Positions 1 through 11,627 of a DNA stretch of 64,000 nt are shown here, piece by piece. Source of the DNA: Streptomyces sp. MNU76 (lineage in GTDB: Bacteria > Actinomycetota > Actinomycetes > Streptomycetales > Streptomycetaceae); assembly GCF_020982545.1 (NCBI RefSeq), contig NZ_JAJKLK010000024.1, forward strand, positions 186,001 through 250,000. The letters are read 5' to 3'. Below the pieces are notes generated by a model. It was not told the DNA's origin, searched no databases, and saw only the letters and a program-made list of their open reading frames with translations. A program made the translations under genes and the position numbers. How positions within the stretch are numbered: the first letter of the stretch is position 1; every line of letters starts with the position of its first letter.

Positions 1-3000
1 CTGGACGGCCGGTGCCGTGGAGGTGGCCACCGACACGACCCCGTGGCCGGCGACGGGCCGCCCGCGCCGTGCCGGGATCTCCGCGTTCGGCATGAGCGGC
101 ACCAACGTGCACGCGATCGTGGAGCAGGCTCCCGAGGAGGCTCCTGAGCAGAGCCCGCAGGAGACACCCGACGAGGCGCCGGCCCGGAACGTCGCCTGGC
201 CGCTCTCCGCCAAGTCCCCGGACGCCCTGCGCGGCCAGGCCGAGCGGCTGACCGCCCACCTGGCCGACACGCCGGGCCTCCCGCCCGCCGGCATCGGCCG
301 GGCCCTGACCACCCGCACGGCGTTCGAACACCGCGCCGTACTGGTCGGCGACACCACCCGGCTGCCCGCCGCGCTGACCGCCCTCGCCGACGACGGCACC
401 GCCCCCGACCTGGTCCGCGGCGTCGCCGGCACCGTGGGCCGCACGGTCTTCGTCTTCCCCGGCCAGGGTTCCCAATGGGCCGGTATGGCAAGGGAGTTGC
501 TGGACGAGTCGCCGGTGTTCGCGGCCCGGATGGAGGAGTGCGAACGGGCACTGGCACCCTTCGTCGACTGGTCGCTGCTCGACGCCGTGCGCTCGGGCAG
601 TGCCTGGGACCAGGTGGACGTCGTCCAGCCCGCGCTGTTCGCGGTGATGGTGTCGCTGGCCGAGGTCTGGCGGTCGTTCGGTGTCGTACCGGACGCCGTC
701 GTCGGCCACTCCCAGGGCGAGATCGCCGCCGCCGTCGTGGCGGGCGCGCTGTCCCTGGAGGACGGCGCCCAGGTGGTCGCCCTGCGCAGCAAGACCCTCG
801 ACGCGCTGGCCGGTCGCGGCGGCATGGCCTCCCTGTCCCTCCCCGCCGACCGGGCCGAGGCCGCCCTCGCCCCCTGGGCCGGCGCCCTGTCGGTCGCCGC
901 GCTGAACGGCCCCGCCACCACCGTGGTCGCGGGCGACTCCCAGGCCCTGGCGGCCCTGCTCGCGCAGTGCGAGGCCCAGGGCGTACGGGCCCGGCGCATC
1001 GACGTCGACTACGCCTCGCACTCCGAGCACGTCGAGGAGATCCACGGCATCCTCATGGACGCCCTGGCGGGCATCAAGCCGCTGCCGAGCGAGGTCCCGC
1101 TGTACTCCACGGTGGACGGCGGCTGGCTCGACACCACCGGCATGCACGCCGGTTACTGGTATCGCAACCTGCGGCAGACCGTCGGCTTCGACCCCGCCGT
1201 CCGCGTCCTGGCCGCCGAGGGATTCACCTCCTTCGTCGAGGTCAGCCCGCACCCCGTGCTCACCATGGCCATCGAGGAGACCACCGAGACCGCCGGACGC
1301 GAGGCCGTCGTCCTCGGCACCCTGCGCCGCGACGAGGGAGGCCTGCGACGCGTCCTGCTGTCGGCGGCCGAACTGTGGGTGCGCGGAGGCGCGGTCGACT
1401 GGACCGCCGCGTTCCCCGGCGAGAGCACGGCCGAGCTGCCGACGTACGCCTTCCAGCGGCGCCGCTACTGGATCCAGCCGCCCGCGGCGACGCCCCGCGG
1501 GCCCGGTGCCACCGGGCACCCGCTGCTCGGCACGGCCGTCGAGGTCGCCGACACCGGGGACCTCGTGCTCAGCGGCAGCCTGTCGACACGCACCCACCCC
1601 TGGCTCGCGGACCACGCGGTCTCCGGCGTGGTCCTGCTGCCCGGTACCGGTTTCGTGGAACTGGCCGTACGCGCCGGCGACGAGGCGGACTGCCCCCGGG
1701 TCGAGGAACTGACACTCCAGGCACCGCTGGTGTTCGACCGGGACGCCGCCGTCCAGATCCAGGTGCGGGTCGGCGCGCCCGACGACTCCGGGCGGCGCAC
1801 CTTCGGCGTGTTCTCCCGGGCCGAGGACGGCGCCGGCACTCCGTGGACCGGGCACGCCACCGGTGTCCTCGCCCCGGCCGGGTCCACCGATGGGGCGGCC
1901 CACCCGTACGGCGCGGCATGGCCGCCGGCCGGGGCGGAACCCGTGTCCGTCGACGGCCTCTACGAGCGGTTCGCGGACGCCGGCTACGGATACGGCCCCG
2001 CCTTCCACGGCCTGCGCGCCGCCTGGCGCCTCGGCCAGGACGTCTACGTGGAGGTCCGGCTGCCGGAGGACCAGCACACGGGGGCCGCCGGCTTCGGGCT
2101 GCACCCCGCGCTGCTGGACGCGGCCCTGCACGGTCTGTGGCTGGCCGCACCGGACGGAGCCGACCAGAACGACGTGCCCGGCACCGCCAGGCTGCCCTTC
2201 TCCTGGGAAGGTGTCCGCCTGCACGCCTCCGGCGCGACCGAACTGCGCGTGCGGCTGAGCTACGACGACACCGGTTCGGTGGCGCTGTCCGCCGCCGACC
2301 CGGCCGGCCGGCCGGTCGCCGACGTCGAGGCGCTCGCCATCCGGCCCATCGCCGTCGACGCCCTGCGCGGCGCCGCGGCGCAGGGACGCGACTCGCTGTT
2401 CACCCTGGGCTGGACCGCCCTGTCCGCCACCACCGAGCCGCCCGTCGGCCGGTGGGTCGCCCTCGGCACCGGGCAACTGCTGCCCGAGACCCACGAGAAC
2501 CTCGACGCGCTCACCGCCGCCGTGGACGGGGGCGCCGCCGTGCCCGACGTGGTCGTCACGCTCTGCCCGCCCGGCGGGAACAGCGCGGACGCGGCCCGTA
2601 CCGCGCTCGCCGGCACTCTGCGCCTGCTGCAGACCTGGCTGGCCGACGACCGCTGGGCCGACACCCGCCTGGTCCTCGTCACCCGGGGCGGTGTCGCCAC
2701 CGCACGCGGCGAGGACATCGGCGACCTGGCGGCCGCCGCCGTGTGGGGGCTCGTGCGCTCCGCGCAGTCCGAACACCCCGACCGGTTCGTCCTCGTCGAC
2801 GCCGAGGACCCGGCCGAGGCGCTCAAGGCCCTGCCCGCCGCGCTGTCCGCGACGGAACCCCAGCTCGCGGTACGCGACGGACGGACCCTGGCACCTCGCC
2901 TGACCAGGACCCCGCCGCCGGATGCCGAGGCCGCGGCCGGCAAGCCGTGGGACCCCGAGGGCACGGTGCTCGTCACGGGCGCCTTCGGTGTCCTCGGCGG

Positions 3001-4279
3001 CCTGGTCGCCCGTCACCTGGTCACCGAGCACGGGGTACGCCACCTGCTGCTGACCGGGCGGCGCGGCGCCGACACCCCCGAGGCGACCGCCCTGGTCGAC
3101 GAACTCACTGACCTGGGCGCCCGGGTGGAGACCGCCGCCTGCGACACGGCCGACCGAGACGCCCTGGCCGGGCTCCTCGCGGGTGTCCCCGACACCCACC
3201 CGCTCACCGCCGTGGTCCACTCGGCCGGCGTCCTCGACGACGGGGTCATCGGCTCACTCACCCCCGAGCGCCTCGACCGCGTCCTGCGCCCCAAGGCGGA
3301 CGCCGCGCTCCACCTGCACGAGCTGACCCGCGACCTGCCGCTGGCCGCGTTCGTGCTCTTCTCGTCCGCCTCCGGCACCGTCGGCAGCTCCGGGCAGGGC
3401 AACTACGCGGCGGCCAACGCCTTCCTGGACGCGCTCGCCCAGCACCGTCGCGCCCAGGGCCTGCCCGCACAGTCGATCGCCTGGGGCATGTGGGCGGAGA
3501 GGTCAGCGCTGACCGGCACCCTCGACGAGGTCGACCTGCGGCGCATCGCCCGGGGCGGCGTGGGGGCACTCACCTCCGACGAGGGCCTCGCCCTGTTCGA
3601 CACCGCGCTCGAACGGGACGACGCCGTCCTGGTCCCGGTCCGGCTCGACCTGGCCCGGCTGCGCGCCAGGGCGGGCACCGGCGCCGTACCCGCCCTCTTC
3701 CGCGTCCTGGTACGCGACGCCGCCCGCCGCACGGCCGCCACCGGCGGCGCCGTCGACGGGGCGGACGCCCTGCGCGGGCGGCTCGCGGGCCTGGCCGCCG
3801 ACGACGCCCGCGCTGTCCTCGCCGACCTGGTGTGCGCGCACGCCGCCGACGTGCTCGGGCACGCCGGAGCCTCGGCCGTCGACCCCGAACGCGCCTTCCG
3901 GCAGCTCGGCTTCGACTCGCTGACCGCGGTGGAACTGCGCAACCGCCTCAACGCTGCGACCGGACTGCGGCTCCCCGCCACCCTGGTGTTCGACTACCCG
4001 AGCCCGGCGGCCGTCGCCGGGTACTGCGCCGACCGTCTCGCCCCGGCCGGCCCCCCGCGGGCCGCGGCGCCGGCCCCGGCCGACGACGAGATCACCCGCG
4101 CGCTGTCCACGATCCCGCTGGACAAACTGCGCGACTCCGGCCTGCTGGAGGCACTGCTGCGCCTGGCCGGACCGGACCGGGACGGCGGCACACCGGAGCC
4201 GTCCGAACGGACGGCCGACATCCAGGAGATGGACGTGGACGGCCTCGTACGGCTGGCACTGGGGAGCGAGAGTGCCTGA
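1..4279 (+). CDS. Modular type I polyketide synthase, penultimate module (partial at 5' end): KS(end)-AT-DH-KR-ACP
   Basis: The frame is open from base 2, so the gene begins outside the window; the first ~40 residues are the end of a ketosynthase (SGTNVHAIVEQ). An acyltransferase follows from ~nt 450, with active-site GHSQGE near nt 703 and a YASH motif near nt 1011, which predicts a methylmalonyl-type (branched) extender. The dehydratase (~nt 1515-2400) has an intact HxxxGxxxxP motif (HAVSGVVLLPG). The ketoreductase (~nt 2950-3560) has the NADPH loop TGAFGVLG, an LDD motif (B-type) and the Ser/Tyr pair (FSSASG, NYAAAN). The ACP has GFDSLT near nt 3910. There is no enoylreductase, so the module should leave a double bond. 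The C-terminal ~70 residues look like a docking segment for the next protein. Confidence 0.95.
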   Translation, partial: WTAGAVEVATDTTPWPATGRPRRAGISAFGMSGTNVHAIVEQAPEEAPEQSPQETPDEAPARNVAWPLSAKSPDALRGQAERLTAHLADTPGLPPAGIGRALTTRTAFEHRAVLVGDTTRLPAALTALADDGTAPDLVRGVAGTVGRTVFVFPGQGSQWAGMARELLDESPVFAARMEECERALAPFVDWSLLDAVRSGSAWDQVDVVQPALFAVMVSLAEVWRSFGVVPDAVVGHSQGEIAAAVVAGALSLEDGAQVVALRSKTLDALAGRGGMASLSLPADRAEAALAPWAGALSVAALNGPATTVVAGDSQALAALLAQCEAQGVRARRIDVDYASHSEHVEEIHGILMDALAGIKPLPSEVPLYSTVDGGWLDTTGMHAGYWYRNLRQTVGFDPAVRVLAAEGFTSFVEVSPHPVLTMAIEETTETAGREAVVLGTLRRDEGGLRRVLLSAAELWVRGGAVDWTAAFPGESTAELPTYAFQRRRYWIQPPAATPRGPGATGHPLLGTAVEVADTGDLVLSGSLSTRTHPWLADHAVSGVVLLPGTGFVELAVRAGDEADCPRVEELTLQAPLVFDRDAAVQIQVRVGAPDDSGRRTFGVFSRAEDGAGTPWTGHATGVLAPAGSTDGAAHPYGAAWPPAGAEPVSVDGLYERFADAGYGYGPAFHGLRAAWRLGQDVYVEVRLPEDQHTGAAGFGLHPALLDAALHGLWLAAPDGADQNDVPGTARLPFSWEGVRLHASGATELRVRLSYDDTGSVALSAADPAGRPVADVEALAIRPIAVDALRGAAAQGRDSLFTLGWTALSATTEPPVGRWVALGTGQLLPETHENLDALTAAVDGGAAVPDVVVTLCPPGGNSADAARTALAGTLRLLQTWLADDRWADTRLVLVTRGGVATARGEDIGDLAAAAVWGLVRSAQSEHPDRFVLVDAEDPAEALKALPAALSATEPQLAVRDGRTLAPRLTRTPPPDAEAAAGKPWDPEGTVLVTGAFGVLGGLVARHLVTEHGVRHLLLTGRRGADTPEATALVDELTDLGARVETAACDTADRDALAGLLAGVPDTHPLTAVVHSAGVLDDGVIGSLTPERLDRVLRPKADAALHLHELTRDLPLAAFVLFSSASGTVGSSGQGNYAAANAFLDALAQHRRAQGLPAQSIAWGMWAERSALTGTLDEVDLRRIARGGVGALTSDEGLALFDTALERDDAVLVPVRLDLARLRARAGTGAVPALFRVLVRDAARRTAATGGAVDGADALRGRLAGLAADDARAVLADLVCAHAADVLGHAGASAVDPERAFRQLGFDSLTAVELRNRLNAATGLRLPATLVFDYPSPAAVAGYCADRLAPAGPPRAAAPAPADDEITRALSTIPLDKLRDSGLLEALLRLAGPDRDGGTPEPSERTADIQEMDVDGLVRLALGSESA

Positions 4280-4315
4280 CCGCGTACCGGCCCGGAACGG
4301 GATGTGAGGAGAGGG

Positions 4316-7300
4316 ATGTCCACGGACAAGGTGGTCGAGGCGCTGCGCGCCTCCCTGCTGGAGAACGAGCGGCTGCGCGGCGAGAGCACACGGCTGCGCG
4401 ACGAGTCCCGGGAACCGGTCGCGATCGTCGCCATGAGCTGCCGCTTCCCGGGAGGGGTCCGCACCCCGGAGGACCTGTGGCGGCTGCTCGCCGAAGAACG
4501 CGACGCGGTCAGCGAGTTCCCCGCCGACCGCGGTTGGGATGCCGCCGCGCTGTACGACCCCGACCCCGACACCCCGGGTACCTCCAACACCCGGGAGGGC
4601 GGCTTCCTGCACGACGCCTGCGGCTTCGACGCCGGCTTCTTCGGGATCTCGCCCCGTGAGGCCCTGGCCATGGACCCCCAGCAGCGACTCCTGCTGGAGA
4701 CCTGCTGGGAGGCCGTCGAGCGCGGTGGCATCGACCCGCTGTCCCTGCGCGGCAGCCGCACCGGCGTCTACGCGGGCGTCATGTACAACGAGTACGGCGC
4801 CCGGCTGGCCCGAATACCGCAGGACGTCGAGGCGTTCATCGGCACCGGCACCGTGCCCAGCGTCGTCACCGGCCGGATCGCCTACACCCTCGGCCTGGAG
4901 GGCCCGGCCGTCACGATCGACACCGCGTGCTCGTCGTCGCTGGTCGCCCTCCACCTGGCCTGCCAGGCGCTGCGGGCGGGGGAGATCTCCCTCGCCCTGG
5001 CGGGCGGCGTCACGGTGATGTCCACCCCGAGCCTGTACGTCGGGTTCAGCCGCCAGCGCGGCCTCGCGCCCGACGGCCGCAGCAAGTCGTTCGCCGCGGC
5101 CGCCGACGGCGCCGGCTTCGGCGAGGGCGTCGGCGTGCTGCTCCTCGAACGGCTCTCGGACGCCCGGCGCAACGGGCACCCCGTGCTCGCGCTGGTCCGG
5201 GGTTCGGCGGTCAACCAGGACGGCGCCAGCAACGGCATGACCGCCCCCAACGGCCCCTCCCAGCAACGGGTGATCCAGCAGGCCCTGGCGGCGGCCGGCC
5301 TCTCGCCGGCCGAGGTCGACGCGGTGGAGGCCCACGGCACGGGGACCCGCCTCGGCGACCCCATCGAGGCTCAGGCGCTGCTGGCCACCTACGGCCAGGC
5401 CCGCCCGGCGGACCGGCCGCTGCTGCTCGGCTCGCTCAAGTCCAACCTCACCCACACCCAGGCCGCCGCCGGGGTCGGCGGCGTCATGAAGATGGTGCTC
5501 GCGATGCGCCACGGCCTGCTGCCCCGCACCCTGCACATCGACCGTCCCACCCCGCAGGTCGACTGGACCGAGGGCAACATCGCCCTGCTCACCACGGCCA
5601 CCCCCTGGCCGGAGACCGATCACCCCCGCCGGGCCGGCGTCTCCTCCTTCGGCGCCAGCGGCACCAACGCCCACACCGTTCTGGAGGCGGCGCCCGCCGA
5701 CCCGATACACCCCGGACACCGGGGAAACGGCCCCCGCCCCAGTCGCCTGGCTGCTCTCGGGCAAGGGCGAGGCGGCGCTGCGCGGCCAGGCCGCCGCCCT
5801 CCACACCCACCTCACCGACGACCCCGAGGCGCGTCCTGCGGACGTCGGCCTCTCGCTGGCCAACGGCAGGTCCCGCTTCGCCGACCGCGCCGTCGTCGTC
5901 GGCGACGACCGTCCCGCCCTGCTGTCCGGCCTGGCCGCGCTCGCCGACGGACGACCCCATCCGGCGGTCGTCACCGCCCGCGCCCAGCCAGGCCGCAAGG
6001 CCGTCTTCGTCTTCCCCGGCCTCGGCTCGCAGTGGCCCGGCATGGCCGCCGAACTGCTCGACGAGTCACCCGCGTTCGCGGCCCGGATGGCGGACTGCGC
6101 ACAGGCACTCGCCCCGCACATCGACTGGTCGGTCACCGACGTCCTGCGCGGCGCGCCGGGCGCGCCGTCGCTGGACCGGGTGGACGTCCTCCAGCCCGTG
6201 CTGTTCTCCGTGATGGTGTCGCTGGCCGCGCTGTGGCGGTCGTACGGCGTCGAGCCCGCCGCCGTTGTCGGCCACAGCCAGGGCGAGGTGGCCGCCGCCT
6301 GTGTCGCGGGCGCTCTCACCCTGGAGGACGGGGCCCGCGTGGTGGCGCTGCGCAGCCGGGCGCTGGCCGGGCTCGCCGGTGGCGGCGGCATGGCCACCGT
6401 CGTGCTCTCCGCGGCCGAACTCGCTCCGTACCTGGAACGCCGCTCGGGCAAGGTCACGGTCGCCGCCGTCAACGGGCCACGCGTGCTCGTCGTCGCCGGG
6501 CCCGGCGACGAGGTCGGCGCCCTCGTCGACGAACTCTCCGCCGAGGGCGTCATGGCCTGGCGCATCCCGGTGGACTACGCCTCCCACTCGGACGACGTGA
6601 GCACCGTACGGGACCGGCTGCGCGAGGACCTGTCCTCGCTCGTTCCCAAGGCCCCGGCCGTGCCCCTGGTGTCCACGGTGGACGCCGACTGGATCGGTGC
6701 CGGCGACCTCACCCACGCGTACTGGTACCGCAACCTCCGCCAGACCGTCCGCTTCCACGACGCGATACGCCTCCTCCTCGACGCCGGGCACCGCACCTTC
6801 GTCGAGGTGAGCCCCCACCCGCTGCTCACCTACGGCATCGGCGACACCGCGGCCGACGCCGGCGCGGACGACGCCGTGGTGCTGGGCACCCTGCGGCGCG
6901 ACGAGGGCGGTCTGCACCGGATGCTGCTGGCGCTCGGCGAGGCGCACGCGAACGGTGTGGCCGTCGACTGGCGGCGCGCGTTCGACGGCACCGGTGCACG
7001 CCGCACCGACCTGCCCACGTACGCCTTCCAGCGCACCCACTACTGGCTCGACGTGCCCGTGCACGTGGGGGACCCCGAGTCGGCGGGCCAGACGGAGACG
7101 GGGCACCCGCTGCTGACCGCCGCCGTGGATCTGCCGGACGGCGACGGTGTGCTCTTCACGGGGCGCCTCTCGCCGCGCACCCATCCGTGGCTGGCGGACC
7201 ACGCGGTCTCCGGCACGGTGCTGCTGCCCGGCGTCGCCTTCGTGGAGATGGCCGCCCACGCCGCCGTCCACGTCGGCTGCACCACCGTCGAGGAACTCAC

Positions 7301-10300
7301 CCTGGCCGCACCCCTGGTCCTCGCCGCCGACGAGTCCCGACGGCTCCGCCTGACCGTGGACGGGCCCGACCCCGAGGGCCGCCGGGCCGTGGCGCTGTAC
7401 TCCCGCCCCGACGACCCCGAGTCCACCGAACCGTGGATCCGCCACGCGGGGGGCACCCTGGCCGAGACGCCCGCCTCCGTACCGGGTGACGCCGGCCGGT
7501 GGCCGCCCGGCGACGGCGCCGAACGCCTCGACCTCGACCACCTGTACGCGGACTTCGAGGCGGCCGGGGTCCACTACGGCCCGCTCTTCCAGGGCCTGCG
7601 CGCCGCCTGGCGGGTCGGCGACGAGATCCACGCCGAGGTGGCTCTGCCCGAGTCGGTGCCGGGGACCCGCGAGAGCGGCTTCGCCGTCCACCCGGCCCTG
7701 CTCGACGCCGCGCTGCAGACGGTGGCCCTGCGCCCCGACGGCACCCGGGGCACGGACCCGGGCCGCACGGGAGCCGTGCCGCTGCCCTTCTCGTGGCACG
7801 ACGTGACGATCGCCCCCGCGGCCGACCCGGTCCTGCGGGTGGTTCTGAGCCCTGCCCCACAGGGTGGTGACGCCGTGTCGGTACGGATCACCGACCGCAC
7901 CGGGCGCCCGGTCGTCACCGTCGGCGCGCTGACCCTGCGGGCGGCGGCGGGTGCTCCGGCCGCCGCCGAGCGGTCCCTGTTCCGCCTCGACTGGACCCGG
8001 CTGCCCGGCACCCGACCGTCCACCGGCACCTGGGCCACGCTCGGCACCTCCGGCGGCGGCCTCCTGCCGGCCGGCTTCCGGGCCGAGGCGTGCCCCGCCC
8101 TCGCCGACGTGCCCACCACGTCCGAAGCCGTGCTGGCCCTGTGCCCGCCCGCCGAGGGCGCGGGCCCCGAAGCGGCCCGCGCCACCGTGGGCGCCGTACT
8201 GAACCTGCTCCAACGCTGGCTGGCGGAGCCGAAGTTCACCGAAACCCCCCTCGTGCTGCTCACTCGTGGCGCGGTCGACCTCGACGGCGCCCCCGCGGAC
8301 CTCGGGGGTGCCGCCGCCTGGGGGCTGCTGCGCACCGCCCAGCTGGAGCACCCCGGCCGCTTCGTCCTGCTGGACACCGACGGCGGCGACGGCCTCGAAG
8401 CGGCCCTCGCCACCGCCCTGGCCGAGGGCGAGCCCCAACTGGCTCTGCGCGACGGCACCTTGTACGCACCCCGCCTGGTCCGCCCGTCCGTCGCCGACCG
8501 GCCCGCCGGCTTCGACCCGGAGGGCACCGTCCTCGTCACCGGCGGCACAGGCACCCTGGGCGGACTGGTGGCCCGTCACCTGGTCAGCACTCATGGCGTA
8601 CGGCATCTGCTGCTGCTCGGCCGCCGGGGCGCCGCCGCCGAAGGCACGGCCTCTCTCATCGAGGAGCTGAGCGCGGCGGGAGCCGAGGTCACCGTCGCGG
8701 CGTGCGACGTGGCCGACCGGGAGGCGCTCGCGGGCTGCCTCGCGGCGATCCCCCCGGAGCACCCGCTGCGCGCCGTGGTGCACACGGCCGGTGTGCTGGA
8801 CGACGGGCTGTTGACCGCCCTCACCCCCGAGCGGCTGTCGGCCGTCCTGCGCCCCAAGGCCGACGGCGCCTGGAACCTGCACGAGCTGACCAGGGATCAG
8901 GATCTGACGGCGTTCGTCCTGTTCTCCTCCTCCGCCGGTGTCTTCGGCAGTCCGGGCCAGTCCGCCTACGCCGCCGCCAACGCCTTCACCGACGCCCTGG
9001 CCGCCGCCCGCCACCGGGCAGGGCTGCCCGGCACCTCCCTGGCCTGGGGCCTGTGGGAGCAGCGCACCGCTCTCACCGACGGCCTCGGCGACACGGACCT
9101 GCGGCGGATGGCACGCAGCGGGGTGCGCGCCCTACCGACCGAGGAGGGCCTGGCTCTGTTCGACGCCGCACTGGCGGGCGACGACCCCGTCCTCGTCCCG
9201 GTGGGCCTCGATCTGCGGGCCCGGCCCGGCGGCCCGGTGCCCCACCTGCTGCGGTCGCTGATCCGGACCCCCGCCGTACGCCGGCGTGGGCCGCAGACCG
9301 ACGCGTCGCTGCGGCCCCGGCTGGCCGCTGTGCCGGAGGCCGAACAGGGCGAGATCCTGCTGCGGCTGGTGCGGACCCAGGCGGCCGAGGTGCTCGGCCA
9401 CGCCGACCCGGACGCGCTGTCCGAGGGCGACGCCTTCCTGGAGAGCGGGTTCGACTCGCTGACCGCCGTCGAGTTGCGCAACCGTCTCGCCGCCGTGCTC
9501 GACCTGCGGCTGCGCCCCACCGCCGTACTCGACTCGGGAACCCCCGCCCGGCTGGCCGAGCACCTGCGGGCGGAACTGACCCGGAGCACCGCTCCCGGAG
9601 CCGGGCGACAGGCCGGTGAACCGTCGCACGACCCGGTCAGCGCCCTGTTCCGGCAGGCGTGCGAGGTGGGCCGGATCCACGAGGGCATCCAGATCCTCCA
9701 GCAGGCCGCGAGGCTCCGCCCCGACTTCGGGTCCGGCCCCGAGCTGCTGAGCTCGCCCGGACGGCGTCCGGAGCTGCTGCGGCTGCACGTCCGCGACGAC
9801 GCGCCCGAACTGGTCTGCTTCGCCTCGGTGGTGGCGCTCGGCGGAGCCCACCAGTACAGCCGCTTCGCGTCCGCCTTCGAGGGCCGTTACGGCGTCAGCG
9901 CGCTGGACGCGCCGGGCTTCGCCCCCGACGAGCCGCTGCCCGCCGACATGTCCGCCCTGCTGGACTTCCAGACCGAGGTTCTCCTGCGGCGCCTCGGTGA
10001 CCGGCCGAAGGTGCTGCTCGGCTCCTCGTCGGGCGGCACCCTCGCCCACGCCGCCGCCGCCCGCCTGGAAGCGCTCGGGGCCGGCCCGGCCGCCGTGGTG
10101 CTGCTGGACACCTATCTGTCCGGGGACGAGGCGATGACCCAGTTCGACGACGTGCTGGTCAGCGGCATGTTCGAGCGCGAGGACCGCGCCGCCCCGATGG
10201 ACGGCACCCGGCTGACCGCCATGGGCCGCTACTTCCAGCTCCTGGACGACTGGGAGCCGCCCTCCGTCGCGGCGCCCGTGCTGCTGGTGCGCGCATCGAG

Positions 10301-10478
10301 CCCCCTGGCGGAGCCGGCACCGGACAGCGACGTCGACTGGCGTGCCTCATGGCCGTCCGCGCATTCCGTCCTGGACGTTCCGGGAAATCACTGGTCGATG
10401 ATGGAAAAGCATCTCAAAACGACGGTCGAAGCCGTCGATGGATGGCTCGGCAGAACTGTGAAAAACGAAGGGGAGTGA
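4316..10478 (+). CDS. Terminal polyketide synthase module KS-AT-DH-KR-ACP-TE, with an apparent frameshift near 5702
   Basis: ATG 4316 follows a GAGGAGAG ribosome site; residues 1-30 form a charged coiled coil typical of PKS docking. The ketosynthase (~4415-5690) has TACSSS, EAHGTGT and a histidine in KSNLTHTQ. The AT (~5990-7040) has GHSQGE and YASH, the DH (~7090-7950) HAVSGTVLLPG, and the KR (~8510-9100) TGGTGTLG with LDD (B-type). The ACP lies at ~9340-9560 (GFDSLT) and the thioesterase at ~9740-10460, with nucleophile motif GSSSGG near 10021 and a late histidine (GNHW). The KS is read in one frame to about 5701, and everything after needs the frame shifted by one base: GAC at 5699-5701, then CGA TAC ACC from 5703. 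One extra C in the CCC at 5701-5703 would explain it, either a sequencing error or a real mutation. The module sets the last two carbons and releases the chain by cyclisation. Confidence 0.88.
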
Positions 10479-10479
10479 A

Positions 10480-11352
10480 ATGTCGGAAAACAATGCTGGT
10501 GGTGCCGAAAAGGCGCCTCACCTCACTGTCCTGGGCGCAGGCGTCATGGGTGTCGGCATCACCACGCTGGCGGTCGGACACGGTGTGGCGGTGACGCTCG
10601 TCGACGTCGACCAGGCCAAACGTGCGGAGGCGGAGGCCCGCATCGCCCACGAACTGCGGCTCGCGCGGCTGATGGGCGCACTACCGGACGACCTTCCCCC
10701 CGGGGAACTCGTCATCAGTGATTCCGTGTCCGACGCGGCCGGATCGACCGCTGTCATCGAGGCCGTCACGGAAATAGCGGAAATCAAGGAGAAAGTGATC
10801 GCGGAGGTTTCCGCGGTCGTTTCCCCTGGTACTGTCCTGGTGTCCAACACATCGTCCATTCCCATTGACGAACTGGCCTCGGCCGCCGTGCGTCCGGCGG
10901 AACTCGTCGGCACGCATTTCATGAACCCGTCCTATCTGATCCGCACGGTCGAGGTCATCCGCGGCGCCCGCACCGGCGAGGCCGCCATGGACTCCGTACG
11001 GGCCCTGCTCACCACCCTGCGCCGTCAGCCCGTCGTGGTCCGGGACGCCCCCGGCTTCGTGACCAGCCGGGTCCTGCACCCGATGATCAACGACGCGGCC
11101 CGGGTGGTGCAGGAGGGGACCGCGACCGCCGAGGACGTCGACGCCCTGATGCAGGGCTGCCTGGGGCACGCCACGGGTCCGCTGCGCACCGCGGACCTCA
11201 TCGGCATCGACAACCTCGTCGACTCGCTGAACGTGCTGTACGAGCGCACCGGTGACAGCGGCTGCCGTCCGTGCGACCTGCTGCTGGAGAAGGTGCGGGC
11301 GGGCGACATCGGCCGGAAGTCCGGCCGTGGTTTCTACGAATACGAGGGATGA
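10480..11352 (+). CDS. fkbK: FkbK-type 3-hydroxyacyl dehydrogenase of methoxymalonyl-ACP synthesis
   Basis: This 290-residue protein of the 3-hydroxyacyl-CoA dehydrogenase family has an N-terminal Rossmann motif (VLGAGVMGVG), the NTSS segment, and the catalytic histidine in GTHFMNPS. The conserved C-terminal helical domain ends in GRKSGRGFYEY. In FK520-type clusters this enzyme oxidises the hydroxyl of ACP-bound glycerate. It starts two bases after the PKS stop with a GGGGAG site and runs into the ACP gene, so it is probably co-transcribed with the PKS. A second family member at 31684 sits beside ccr and is better assigned to hydroxybutyryl-CoA. The split of roles rests on context. Confidence 0.88.
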   Translation: MSENNAGGAEKAPHLTVLGAGVMGVGITTLAVGHGVAVTLVDVDQAKRAEAEARIAHELRLARLMGALPDDLPPGELVISDSVSDAAGSTAVIEAVTEIAEIKEKVIAEVSAVVSPGTVLVSNTSSIPIDELASAAVRPAELVGTHFMNPSYLIRTVEVIRGARTGEAAMDSVRALLTTLRRQPVVVRDAPGFVTSRVLHPMINDAARVVQEGTATAEDVDALMQGCLGHATGPLRTADLIGIDNLVDSLNVLYERTGDSGCRPCDLLLEKVRAGDIGRKSGRGFYEYEG

Positions 11353-11627
11353 AAGTCATGACCATGCCATCCGAGGGCACCGTGGAGAAGGAACTCCTCG
11401 ACTTCCTGCACGTCCGCACCAAGACCGTCTGGGAGGAGGACACCGACCTCTTCGCGGCCGGCGGGCTCTCGTCCCTGTTCGCCATGGAACTCGTCGTCCA
11501 CCTGGAGAAGTCCTACGGCATCGCGATCCGAGGCGCCGACCTGCGGCTGGACAACTTCCGTACCGTCACGGGAATGGCGGCACTGGTCCGCCGTCTGCGC
11601 GCGGCAGCCGGGGACGGCGGTGAGTGA
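11349..11627 (+). CDS. fkbJ: Discrete acyl carrier protein for methoxymalonyl-ACP (FkbJ type)
   Basis: A 92-residue acyl carrier protein. The phosphopantetheine serine is in GGLSSLFAMEL (Ser42 from ATG 11349). It carries the glycerate-derived C3 unit while the neighbouring enzymes convert it to methoxymalonyl-ACP, which the AT of a PKS module then uses. ATG 11349 overlaps the previous stop (ATGA); ATG 11358 is also in frame and has the better-spaced GAGGGA site, so the true start may be three codons later. The downstream GTG overlaps its stop. Confidence 0.9.
   Translation: MKVMTMPSEGTVEKELLDFLHVRTKTVWEEDTDLFAAGGLSSLFAMELVVHLEKSYGIAIRGADLRLDNFRTVTGMAALVRRLRAAAGDGGE

Noticed and set aside
3503..6565. 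A 1020-codon open frame on the minus strand across both PKS genes
   Set aside because: It is antisense to two well-defined PKS genes and has no recognisable domain. Long open antisense frames are common in very GC-rich coding DNA.
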